From positions 1 through 51,922 of the forward strand of contig JAFDYG010000529.1 in NCBI GenBank assembly GCA_018267545.1: a stretch of DNA of 51,922 nt, given 5' to 3'. Origin of the DNA: Bacteroidota bacterium (lineage in GTDB: Bacteria; Bacteroidota; Bacteroidia; Chitinophagales; Chitinophagaceae). The translations under genes were made by a program, and so were the position numbers. Under the pieces are notes generated by a model. That model searched no databases. It saw nothing but the letters and a program-made list of their open reading frames with translations, and had not been told where the DNA came from. How positions within the stretch are numbered: the first letter of the stretch is position 1; the number at the start of each line of letters is the position of its first letter. This document shows positions 33,481 through 41,504 of this stretch, in pieces.

Positions 33481-33627
33481 ATGTCAAAGCAGAAGAACAA
33501 ATTGGGCGTGAAAAACTCCCTTGTAAACAATATTAATACCCGCAAAAGAAAGGGAATCTCCCGCCCAAAGAAAAAATCCACCGTATCCAAGGAGTCTTAT
33601 AACAAGATGGAACAGGACTGGAAATAA
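33481..33627 (+). CDS. 48-residue basic protein of unknown function
   Basis: Too short for ordinary gene finders but well formed: the ATG at 33481 lies after GAAAAGAAATT, and the product runs MSKQKNKLGVKNSLVNNINT, then RKRKGISRPKKKSTVSKESY, ending NKMEQDWK at the TAA 33625-33627. It is strongly basic, with no signal or membrane segment, and similar small proteins with KKKSTVS are familiar in Chitinophagaceae as hypothetical proteins. It is divergent from the sigma factor gene and upstream of the permease gene. A nucleic-acid or ribosome-binding role is possible but unsupported. Confidence 0.6.
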   Translation: MSKQKNKLGVKNSLVNNINTRKRKGISRPKKKSTVSKESYNKMEQDWK

Positions 33628-33756
33628 AATTCGTACAGCAAGTGTAACAAAACCGGACACCTCCTGCACCCCAAAAACCTTACAATCATTTGAATATCAT
33701 AAAAATAAGCAACGGGTATTGCTTTTGTTTGATAAAAACAACAACGATACCCCCAT

Positions 33757-36384
33757 ATGAATGTCAAACAGCGAGTCTGGCAACTGATCAGCAGAAAGAT
33801 GGCTGGAGAAGCGTCTGCGGAAGAACTACAGGAGCTCCAAACCCTGATGAAGGAGAACCCCGACCTGCGACATTTCGTAAATACCCTCGAAGGGCTATGG
33901 AAACCCGCAGAAGACCAAAACGAATCGGAAATCGAGGGTATCTATGCCCGTCATATGCAACGCCTCGAACGAAAAATTCGCTACAAGACAAAACAAGAAA
34001 AACAACCCCGCTCCATCTTCAACATCGCCCTCTTCAACAGCTACCTCAAAGTCATCGTTAGAAACCTCTCCCGATTCAAAGGATTCTCATTTATAAACAT
34101 CTCCGGACTATCCATCGGCATGGCAAGCGCCATCCTCATCCTGCTGTGGATCCAAAACCAACTCACCTTCGACGGCTTTCATGAAAAGAAAGACCGGATT
34201 TTCGTCCTCTATACCCGCGGCATGATCGAAAACAAACTCGAATGCTGGCCTGCGGTGCCGACCCTCCTGACCCCCATCTTGCAGACAAGCTATCCCCAGG
34301 TGGAAGAAGTTACCCGGTTGAATGGAATCGGCGGCATCGTACTGCACGCAGGCGACCGAAGCTTTATAGGCAATGGAATAATGGTCGATCCCGGGTTTCT
34401 GAAGATCTTCACCTTTCCCCTGGTGAAAGGAAACGTACAGCAGGCGCTGGCCTCCCCCCGTTCGATGGTGATCACGGAGAAGTTTGCAAAAAAGCTCTTC
34501 CCCGACCGCGACGCCATGGGGCAAACAATCCGCATAGACAGCAACGCCAATTTCAAGGTGGAAGGGATCGTAAAAGACATCCCCAATAATTCGGAATTCA
34601 ATTTCGAATACCTGCTTCCCTACAGCTATATGCACGAAATCAACTGGTACAGACCCATCTGGACAGACGGCACACGGACCTTTGCACTGCTAAAAACCGG
34701 TAGTGCACAGGCTGCAGTCGATAACCTTCTACGAAACGTGATAAAAGCACATGCACCCAATGTGAACAACGAAGTCTTTCTACATCCGTTTGCCATATGG
34801 CACCTCTATTCGAGGTTCGAAAACGGAAAGCTGGTCGGCGGGGGCATCGAGACCGTACGCCTGTTCGCCGCCATCGCCATCTTTATCCTGCTCATCGCCT
34901 GTATCAACTACATGAACCTGAGCACGGCGAAAAGCGTGAAAAAAGCCAAAGAGATCGGCATCCGGAAAGTAGTCGGAGCAGGAAAGGCCTCGATCGTCTT
35001 CCGATTCCTGGGCGAGTCCATCTTCATCTCCCTCATCGCAGGCATCATCGCGGTAGGCATCGCCCAGCTATCTATACAGGGCTTCAACTGGCTCACCTAT
35101 CAAAGCCTGGATATCCCCTACGCCAAACCCTATTTCTGGTTTGCCCTCGTTGGCTTCGTCCTGCTCACGGGTTTGATCGCCGGAAGCTACCCCGCATTCT
35201 ATCTGTCCACCTACAAGCCGATCAGCGTGCTAAAAGGAGTGTTCAAAACGAGCTATAATTTAGTCAGTGTAAGAAAAGTCCTTGTCGTCTTTCAATTTTG
35301 CTTTGCTATCGTCTTTATAATCTGTACGGCCGTCATCTACCGGCAGATAAATTACGTGAGCAAACGGGACCCCGGCTACAACCGGGACCACCTGGCCTTC
35401 GCCTATGTCAACGGAGAGATAAACAATAAATACCAGGTGATCCGGCAGGACCTTCTAAACAGCGGAGCCGTTACCTCCGTCACCCGGTCCAATTCACCCA
35501 TCACCTATATATGGACTTCAAACAATAATTATTCATGGCGCGGCTCAGACCCCAATAAGAAAATCTACTTCAACGAATTTTACACCGATAACGATTTCAT
35601 AGAAACGGTCGGACTCAAACTCGTAGCAGGCCGCACGATCAACACCAATATTTATCCGACAGACACTACCGCCGTCTTACTGACCGAATCCTCCGTAGCC
35701 GCCATGGGCCTCAAAGACCCCATCGGTCAGATCATTACCAACCCGCAAAGCAGCTGGACCGTCGTAGGTGTCGTAAAAGACTTTGTCCCTGGTTCACCTT
35801 TCTATTCCGTCACCCCAATGATCATCCAGGGACCCAGGAACTGGTTCGGCGCCGTGACCTTCCGGCTGAACCCCCGACACGACATCGCCGACAATATGAG
35901 CAAGATCGAATCGATCTTCAAGCGCTACAACCCCGAATACCCCTTCACCTACCGGTTCGTTGACGAAGCCGACGCCGAAAAAGCCGAAGAAGAACGCCGC
36001 ACAGGCATCCAATCCGCCCTCTTCGGCGGCCTGGCCATCCTCATCTCCTGCCTCGGCCTCTTCGCCCTCTCCGCCTATATGGCCGAAAACCGCACCAAAG
36101 AAATCGGCGTCCGCAAAGTCCTTGGCGCAAACACCTTCAGCGTCTGGAAACTCCTCTCGAAGGATTTCCTCCTATTGGTCATCATCGCCTTTGTCATCGC
36201 TTCTCCCGTCGCCTGGTACTTCATGCACAGCTGGCTCCAAAACTACTCCTACCGAACCTCCATCTCCTGGTGGATCTTCGCCATAGCCGGCGCCGGCGCC
36301 CTAACCATCACCCTGCTGACCGTTAGCTTCCAGGCCATCAAAGCCGCCCTCGCTAACCCAGTAAATAGCCTCCGGTCCGAGTAA
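33757..36384 (+). CDS. MacB-like ABC transporter permease with N-terminal anti-sigma-like extension
   Basis: An 875-residue protein with eight expected membrane helices. The N-terminal 75 residues (VWQLISRKMAGEASAEELQE and LQTLMKENPDLRHFVNTLEG) resemble the cytoplasmic start of FecR-type anti-sigma proteins. Then follow helix 1 (about 115-135, FINISGLSIGMASAILILLW), a MacB_PCD periplasmic domain, an FtsX block with CINYMNLSTAKSVKKAKEIG (about 375-394) and KVVGAGKASIVFRFLGESIF, and a second copy ending LSAYMAENRTKEIGVRKVLG and NPVNSLRSE. No ATPase gene is beside it. Such permeases are typical orphan genes of Chitinophagaceae. They may export peptides or lipoproteins, but the cargo is unknown. 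Confidence 0.9.
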   Translation: MNVKQRVWQLISRKMAGEASAEELQELQTLMKENPDLRHFVNTLEGLWKPAEDQNESEIEGIYARHMQRLERKIRYKTKQEKQPRSIFNIALFNSYLKVIVRNLSRFKGFSFINISGLSIGMASAILILLWIQNQLTFDGFHEKKDRIFVLYTRGMIENKLECWPAVPTLLTPILQTSYPQVEEVTRLNGIGGIVLHAGDRSFIGNGIMVDPGFLKIFTFPLVKGNVQQALASPRSMVITEKFAKKLFPDRDAMGQTIRIDSNANFKVEGIVKDIPNNSEFNFEYLLPYSYMHEINWYRPIWTDGTRTFALLKTGSAQAAVDNLLRNVIKAHAPNVNNEVFLHPFAIWHLYSRFENGKLVGGGIETVRLFAAIAIFILLIACINYMNLSTAKSVKKAKEIGIRKVVGAGKASIVFRFLGESIFISLIAGIIAVGIAQLSIQGFNWLTYQSLDIPYAKPYFWFALVGFVLLTGLIAGSYPAFYLSTYKPISVLKGVFKTSYNLVSVRKVLVVFQFCFAIVFIICTAVIYRQINYVSKRDPGYNRDHLAFAYVNGEINNKYQVIRQDLLNSGAVTSVTRSNSPITYIWTSNNNYSWRGSDPNKKIYFNEFYTDNDFIETVGLKLVAGRTINTNIYPTDTTAVLLTESSVAAMGLKDPIGQIITNPQSSWTVVGVVKDFVPGSPFYSVTPMIIQGPRNWFGAVTFRLNPRHDIADNMSKIESIFKRYNPEYPFTYRFVDEADAEKAEEERRTGIQSALFGGLAILISCLGLFALSAYMAENRTKEIGVRKVLGANTFSVWKLLSKDFLLLVIIAFVIASPVAWYFMHSWLQNYSYRTSISWWIFAIAGAGALTITLLTVSFQAIKAALANPVNSLRSE

Positions 36385-36447
36385 TCATGAAACTCGTCCC
36401 ATACCAAATCATAGCCATCTTCCCCTCATAACTTATTGTATATTCGT

Positions 36448-36741
36448 ATGGTGAGAAATCTTTCTACCATACAAAATAAACTTCGCCAGGTAAAATCTCA
36501 ATTATCTGAAAAATACCATGTCAATTCAATCGGCCTCTTCGGCTCTGTAGTCAGACCCGACTTCAATCCCGATAGCGACATCGACATCATGGTTGATTTT
36601 AGTCAACCCATTGGCGTCGAGTTTATCGACCTGGCCGATGAGCTGGAAAGATTGCTTGACAGGAAAGTAGATCTCGTATCTAAAGCAGGCATAAAACCTC
36701 AATATTATCAGGCAATAGAGCCCGAAATCCTTTATGTCTAA
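36448..36741 (+). CDS. MNT-type nucleotidyltransferase (minimal NTase)
   Basis: A 97-residue protein of the minimal nucleotidyltransferase fold. The signature GLFGSVVRPDFNPDSDIDIM (about 32-51) is GS-x-ARG-like with the DxD metal pair, followed by VDFSQPIGVEFIDLADELER and LLDRKVDLVSKAGIKP. In MntA-HepT (HEPN) pairs such an enzyme AMPylates and neutralises the HEPN RNase toxin. Here the ATG at 36448 is preferred to an upstream TTG. No intact HEPN gene follows; the stop codon overlaps an ATG that opens only a 26-residue frame. The surrounding DNA is AT-richer than the window average. Confidence 0.85.
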   Translation: MVRNLSTIQNKLRQVKSQLSEKYHVNSIGLFGSVVRPDFNPDSDIDIMVDFSQPIGVEFIDLADELERLLDRKVDLVSKAGIKPQYYQAIEPEILYV

Positions 36742-36765
36742 AAGATCTAACGCAAAAAAATTCTA

Positions 36766-37320
36766 TTATCCTACATCAACTGTCAGACATTTTCCGAATG
36801 GATTATTTCTATAAACTAAACGCAATGCATTTTCAAAAAAAGACTGATGTTCCTCTATTTCCTCAACTATAACTTTTCCCTCTGAGCTCAACGATATAAA
36901 AGAAACATTTACTCTAACCCGTTGGCCATCTATCGTCACGTATCGCAGCCAACCGTTCATTGGTCCAAAGAATTCATATCCCTCTTCTTCCGCCCAGTCA
37001 ATCAAATCTTCATCTGACGGGTCATTATTCAGAAAACTGACAATAGGCTTACAATACTTTTCAAACGCCTCACTATCCTTACCATAAAAATCCGAATAAT
37101 AACGCTTCAGAAATGGAACTAAATACTTTCGTCTGGCTTCGCGCTTCCAGTTCCAGCTATAAAAACTCTCCTTACCCTCACAGGTAAAGCTATTTAGGTC
37201 CCCCACAACAGCTTTCGCAACTTTGGTTTTTAATCTATCCAAAGAAGTTTTTTTTGCGCTTTTTTCAGATAAATCAAAGCAAAATCGATTGATTATGCCT
37301 GTGTACAGAAACGTCCCCAT
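36766..37320 (-). CDS. Protein of unknown function, 184 residues
   Basis: The gene starts MGTFLYTGIINRFCFDLSEK and ends NPFGKCLTVDVG. It is rich in Lys, Glu, Tyr and Phe: WNWKREARRKYLVPFLKRYY (about 56-75), LIDWAEEEGYEFFGPMNGWL (about 104-123), GQRVRVNVSFISLSSEGKVI. There is no signal peptide or membrane helix, so it should be cytoplasmic. I do not recognise a family. Base composition is clearly more AT-rich than the neighbouring genes, as for the MNT gene beside it, suggesting recent arrival. It is convergent with the MNT gene, 24 bases away. Confidence 0.6.
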   Translation of the reverse strand: MGTFLYTGIINRFCFDLSEKSAKKTSLDRLKTKVAKAVVGDLNSFTCEGKESFYSWNWKREARRKYLVPFLKRYYSDFYGKDSEAFEKYCKPIVSFLNNDPSDEDLIDWAEEEGYEFFGPMNGWLRYVTIDGQRVRVNVSFISLSSEGKVIVEEIEEHQSFFENALRLVYRNNPFGKCLTVDVG

Positions 37321-37439
37321 ACTATAAAAGTTTAAGTTTTAAAATATGTGGCTGGAAAACAGATTGACTACAATTACATGGAAGGAACTCCGCAAAGAAG
37401 AGAGAACAAATCTATGCAAAATTCAATACATAAAAAATT

Positions 37440-38648
37440 ATGCCTCCATTAACTGCTAACTTTTTCCCAACGGATATCCTTAACTTGCTCCAAAGACAAA
37501 CAGGAGCAATGCGAGCCAAGATTCCCAATCCATTCGAGATCAAAATCAGAAAACGCCCCAAACACGGCGAAGTCGGCGCCTCCCCCGGCACCATTCGCAT
37601 AAGCCCCGACGCCCTAAAACCCCAGATCACCCTCTTCTCCTACAACAAAGGATTCCTAAAAGAAGAGCAAAGTGACGACATCGACTACATGCTCAGCTGC
37701 GGCAAAGAACGCCCCGAATACATCCACTGGGTCCAGATCAAAGGCATCGGCGACGCCGAGCTCGTAAAAAAAATAGGCTCCAGCCTCGGTCTCAATTCCC
37801 TCGTCCTCGAAGACATCACAGACACGACCCAGCGCCCCAAATACGACGAATACGACGACTTTATCCTGGCCATCAGCCGCCTCCTGCTCCTCGACGGCAC
37901 CAACCAGGTCATCAACACCCAATTTTCCATCCTGATCAAGGGCAATACCCTCATCAGCTTCCAGGAAACCTACGACGAACCCTTCGAAGGGCTCAAATCC
38001 CGCCTGCGCGGCTCCAAAGGCATCCTCCGCGAGGAAGGAACCGGCTATCTCCTGTTCGCTCTGATGGATACCCTGTTCGATCGCTACTTCGTCTGGCTGG
38101 ATAAGATAGAAGAGCACCTGGAAAACCTGGAGAACGACATCAACTTCAAACCCAAAAAGAAAAATCTCGCCGAGACCCAGCGCATCCGCCACATGCTCAT
38201 CATGCTCCAGCGAGCCACCAGCCCGGAACGCGACAAGATGAACGAAATCCTCCGCTCCGACAACCCGCTCATCACCCCTAAGGTGAAGGTTTTTTTCCGC
38301 GACGCCTACGATCACTGTATCGACATCATCGAAACCATCGGCAGCTTCAAGGAACTATCAACCAATCTCACCGAGATCTATCTATCGACCGTCAGCAATC
38401 AGATGAACGACGTCATGAAGATCCTGACCATCATCTCCTCGATTTTCATCCCCCTTACCTTTATAGCTGGAATCTACGGCATGAACTTTTCGGCGACCGA
38501 CCCCCTCACCAATAAGGTCCTCCCTAATAATATGCCCGAATTACGCCAGCCCCATGGTTATCTTTACACCCTCATTGTCATGGCAATCATCGCCATCATT
38601 CAATTGGTCATCTTCTGGAAAAAAGGTTGGTTCGACAAAATGAAATAA
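37440..38648 (+). CDS. corA: Magnesium/cobalt transporter CorA, first copy
   Basis: A 402-residue CorA-type Mg2+ channel. The cytoplasmic N-terminal domain (about 30-270) has EYIHWVQIKGIGDAELVKKI, LVLEDITDTTQRPKYDEYDD, and the long helix YFVWLDKIEEHLENLENDIN; the end has helix 1 with MKILTIISSIFIPLTFIAGI and the diagnostic YGMNF pore motif (about 346-350), then helix 2 (LIVMAIIAIIQLVIFWKKGW). A start at the ATG 37509 (MRAKIPNPFEIKIRKRPKH) is a reasonable alternative because the first 23 residues look unlike the family. NamZ follows after 7 bases. A second, shorter CorA is at 48381. Confidence 0.9.
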   Translation: MPPLTANFFPTDILNLLQRQTGAMRAKIPNPFEIKIRKRPKHGEVGASPGTIRISPDALKPQITLFSYNKGFLKEEQSDDIDYMLSCGKERPEYIHWVQIKGIGDAELVKKIGSSLGLNSLVLEDITDTTQRPKYDEYDDFILAISRLLLLDGTNQVINTQFSILIKGNTLISFQETYDEPFEGLKSRLRGSKGILREEGTGYLLFALMDTLFDRYFVWLDKIEEHLENLENDINFKPKKKNLAETQRIRHMLIMLQRATSPERDKMNEILRSDNPLITPKVKVFFRDAYDHCIDIIETIGSFKELSTNLTEIYLSTVSNQMNDVMKILTIISSIFIPLTFIAGIYGMNFSATDPLTNKVLPNNMPELRQPHGYLYTLIVMAIIAIIQLVIFWKKGWFDKMK

Positions 38649-38655
38649 AATAAAC

Positions 38656-39846
38656 ATGCATACAAAAACATACGTCCTTATTATAATCTCAGCTCTCTTC
38701 ATATCCGCAAGCTACAAGCAGCCCCCCATCATCACCGGCGCCGACCAAACCAGCGCATACCTTCCCTTATTAAAAGGCAAAAGAGTCGGAATCCTCGGCA
38801 ACCCCACCTCCATCATCGGCCGCCGCTCCCTCGTCGACAGCCTGCACGACCTGAAAGTCAACATCAAAGAAATCTTCGGCCCCGAGCACGGTTTCCGCGG
38901 CCGGGCCAGCAACGGCGCAAAGGTCGCCGACGAGGTCGACTCCGCCACCGGCATACCCATTATTTCCCTCTATGGCACCAAACGCAAGCCGTCAAAAGAA
39001 GACATGGACGCCATCGACATCATGATCTTCGACCTCCAGGACGTTGGCTGCCGCTTCTATACCAATATAAACGTCTTGCGAAACATCATGGAAAGCTGCG
39101 CCGAGTCCGGTAAGGAACTACTCATCCTCGATCGGCCCAATCCCAACGGCTACGTCGACGGCCCCATCCTGGACATGACCTATAAATCCGGTATCGGACA
39201 ATTCCCCGTCCCGATCACACACGGAATGACCATCGGCGAATTCGCCCGTATGATCAATGGCGAAGGATGGATGACCGACAAGAAGCCTTGTAAGCTCAAG
39301 GTCATACCTGTAAAGAACTATACCCACGACATGTACTACGAGCTCCCTGTCAGCCCTTCCCCTAATCTCAACACCCAACAGTCGGTCCTGCTCTACCCTT
39401 CCCTATGTCTATTCGAAGGAACAATCATCAGCCAGGGCCGCGGCACCCATATGCCTTTTACCGTCCTCGGCAACCCCGACCTTAAAGGCGCCTATTCCTT
39501 CTCTTTTACCCCCGTCAGCATTCCCGGCATGTCCGAAACACCCCTGCACCAGGACCAGGCCTGCTATGGTCTCGACCTGCGAACCATCAACGCCGATAGC
39601 CTTCGCCGCACAGGAAAGGTCAACATCAAATGGATGCAGCAACTCTATAAGGCCTACCCCTCCAAAGAAAAATTCTTCGACTTCCACCTCAGCAAACAGA
39701 TGGGAGACATCAACAAGCTCGCAGGCACCGCCGACTTCAAACAGCAGATCGTCAGCGGCATGAGCGAAGAAGACATCCGCAAGAGCTGGGAACCCGGCCT
39801 CAGCAACTATAAGAAAATGCGGAAAAAATATCTCCTGTACCCATAA
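38656..39846 (+). CDS. namZ: Exo-beta-N-acetylmuramidase NamZ-like (DUF1343) protein
   Basis: DUF1343/NamZ proteins release N-acetylmuramic acid from the ends of peptidoglycan fragments, part of cell-wall recycling. The 396-residue protein has a short hydrophobic N terminus (TYVLIIISALFISASY) that should be a signal peptide. Family blocks: KGKRVGILGNPTSIIGRRSL (about 36-55), IFGPEHGFRGRASNGAKVAD (about 70-89), GIPIISLYGTKRKPSKEDMD, FDLQDVGCRFYTNINVLRNI (about 118-137), LDRPNPNGYVDGPILD (about 152-167) and PSPNLNTQQSVLLYPSLCLFEGT (about 235-257). It is seven bases after corA. Confidence 0.88.
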   Translation: MHTKTYVLIIISALFISASYKQPPIITGADQTSAYLPLLKGKRVGILGNPTSIIGRRSLVDSLHDLKVNIKEIFGPEHGFRGRASNGAKVADEVDSATGIPIISLYGTKRKPSKEDMDAIDIMIFDLQDVGCRFYTNINVLRNIMESCAESGKELLILDRPNPNGYVDGPILDMTYKSGIGQFPVPITHGMTIGEFARMINGEGWMTDKKPCKLKVIPVKNYTHDMYYELPVSPSPNLNTQQSVLLYPSLCLFEGTIISQGRGTHMPFTVLGNPDLKGAYSFSFTPVSIPGMSETPLHQDQACYGLDLRTINADSLRRTGKVNIKWMQQLYKAYPSKEKFFDFHLSKQMGDINKLAGTADFKQQIVSGMSEEDIRKSWEPGLSNYKKMRKKYLLYP

Positions 39847-39923
39847 TCAAAATACTTGACTCATTTAGCTAAACGAAGTCCTTAGCCAATCCCGATTTTT
39901 ATGTCGTATCAAAACAACATAAA

Positions 39924-40367
39924 ATGAAAATCATCTGGCCGGCCATCGTATTCACCTGCGGCGCTTTACTCCCCTTCCAGGCAGGCTTTAACGCAAAACT
40001 CGGCAAGTCTATCGGAAGCCCTATCTACGCCTCATTCTTCACATTTATCGTCGGAGCAATAGCCCTGGCCGTTTACCTTCCTTTCGCACGCGAATCACTC
40101 AGTCTCGCCGCAGCCCGGTCTGCATCACCTTCCTCCTGGCTGGGAGGCGGTCTTGTCGGGGCCTTTTTCATCACCCTCTCGATGCTTGCCCTGCCCAGGC
40201 TGGGAATGGCCCTAACCTTCAGCCTGGTAGTCGCCGGCCAGATGATCGCTGCAGTCGCCCTCGATCACTTTGGTATCCTGACCGACCAGGCCCATGCCTT
40301 CAACGGTTGGCGACTGCTCGGGATCGTCCTTATTATTGCTGGAGTAGTGCTGGTTCGCCGCTTTTAA
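39924..40367 (+). CDS. DMT-family transporter, YdcZ/DUF606 type
   Basis: A 147-residue protein with five hydrophobic helices: IIWPAIVFTCGALLPFQAGF, NAKLGKSIGSPIYASFFTFI and a GWRLLGIVLIIAGVVLVRRF end. The small half-size form and the motif QAGFNAKLG are typical of DUF606/YdcZ transporters, which work as dimers in the inner membrane; substrates are poorly known. It is free-standing after namZ, and its 3' end overlaps the convergent hydrolase gene by 35 bases. Confidence 0.85.
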   Translation: MKIIWPAIVFTCGALLPFQAGFNAKLGKSIGSPIYASFFTFIVGAIALAVYLPFARESLSLAAARSASPSSWLGGGLVGAFFITLSMLALPRLGMALTFSLVVAGQMIAAVALDHFGILTDQAHAFNGWRLLGIVLIIAGVVLVRRF

Positions 40368-41241
40368 CCGAACCACAAACCTTCCTCTCCAGAAAATCCC
40401 GGATAACCGCCGCCATCTCCTCACCTACGCTTTCCAGTGCAAAGTGGCCCGTAGTATAGAGGTGGTATTCGAGATTCTTCACATCCCGCTTGTACGCCTC
40501 TGCTCCCGCCACAGGGAATATATAGTCGTCCTTCCCATATACGATCAGCATCTCGGGATTATACTCCCGTAGATAAGCCTGCCACTTCGGATATTGCTTG
40601 ACATTGTTCCGGTAGTCGTAGAAAAGAGCAATCTGAATGTCATCGTTTTCGGGCCGGACCAGGTGCCGGAGGTCTATCTCCCAATTGTCCGGCGAGACTA
40701 CGCTGGGATCCGGCACGCCATGAGTGTACTGCCATTTCAAACCATCCGGGCTATGGAACGACTGGCATTTCTTTATCGCTTCCTTGTCGTTCTTGTTCTT
40801 CCACAGCGCCTTGATCGGATCCCAAAAGGTCTCCAGCCCCTCTTCATAACAGCAGCCGTTCTGTACGATAAGCGATTCTACCCTTTCCGGATGTTTGTAG
40901 GCAATGGTCCAGCCGATAGGCGCACCATAATCCATCAGGTAAAGGCTATACTTTTTTATCTGCAGGTGTTCCAGCAGCCCGTCCACGATCGATGCGATAT
41001 TTTCGAAGGTATACGCAAAATCCTTCATAGGCGGCTGCTCGCTTCTGCCATATCCCGGAAAGTCGGGAGCAATGAGATGAAACCGGTCGGAGAGCCCGGC
41101 TATCAGATTCCTGAACATGTGAGAAGAAGTCGGATAGCCATGTAGCAATAGAAGAGTCGGAGCATCCACGGGTCCGGCTTCCCGGTAGAAAATATCCACG
41201 CCTTTGATCTTGACGACATGATAATGTGTCTTGTACTTCAT
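40333..41241 (-). CDS. Alpha/beta hydrolase, epoxide-hydrolase/haloalkane-dehalogenase-like
   Basis: A 302-residue cytoplasmic hydrolase from the ATG at 41241. It shows LLLLHGYPTSSHMFRNLIAG (about 29-48, oxyanion loop), APDFPGYGRSEQP (about 57-69), the nucleophile elbow LYLMDYGAPIGW (about 97-108) with Asp rather than Ser, the acid near LIVYGKDDYIFPVAG (about 237-251) and the His in TTGHFALES (about 265-273). An Asp nucleophile means an ester-intermediate mechanism as in epoxide hydrolases and dehalogenases. Divergent from an AraC regulator with a palindrome in the gap, so likely controlled by it. Longer upstream frames were rejected because the family starts about here. Confidence 0.85.
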   Translation of the reverse strand: MKYKTHYHVVKIKGVDIFYREAGPVDAPTLLLLHGYPTSSHMFRNLIAGLSDRFHLIAPDFPGYGRSEQPPMKDFAYTFENIASIVDGLLEHLQIKKYSLYLMDYGAPIGWTIAYKHPERVESLIVQNGCCYEEGLETFWDPIKALWKNKNDKEAIKKCQSFHSPDGLKWQYTHGVPDPSVVSPDNWEIDLRHLVRPENDDIQIALFYDYRNNVKQYPKWQAYLREYNPEMLIVYGKDDYIFPVAGAEAYKRDVKNLEYHLYTTGHFALESVGEEMAAVIRDFLERKVCGSVKSGEPALLQQ

Positions 41242-41442
41242 ACAGTGATTATTTATGGGTGAAAAATGTTCGCGCGTTCGTCTTTTACAAAGATCAACCG
41301 CTTTCATTTCCAGCCTTTGAGCGATTACTTCAACTTTTTTGATACTATCGCCCAAAAACCAGGACCTGTGAAATATCACCGTTTGTTCGTCAATTCGGGA
41401 AATCCTGTTTCTTTATCCGCCGGCTCGCCCCCATCAAATAAC

Positions 41443-41462
41443 TGATAATAAATCGATTATCA
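41443..41462. promoter_or_regulatory. Perfect TGATAAT-N6-ATTATCA inverted repeat
   Basis: TGATAAT (41443-41449) and ATTATCA (41456-41462) are perfect inverted repeats with a 6-base spacer, lying in the 263-base gap between the hydrolase and AraC genes and ending 42 bases before the AraC start. It is likely a dimeric-regulator site, perhaps for the adjacent AraC protein. It looks somewhat like an E. coli Fur box but has the wrong spacing. Confidence 0.4.
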
Positions 41463-41504
41463 TATGGCATAGCCTTTGAAAAAAAGGCACCTAAACAAAA
41501 AGCC

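Noticed and set aside
36734-36814. A 26-residue peptide gene after the MNT gene
   Set aside because: Too short, overlaps the convergent gene and looks only like a broken HepT start; reported as a finding and not as a gene.
41443-41462. Fur box
   Set aside because: GATAAT...ATTATC resembles it, but the spacing and centre differ and the flanking genes are not iron genes.
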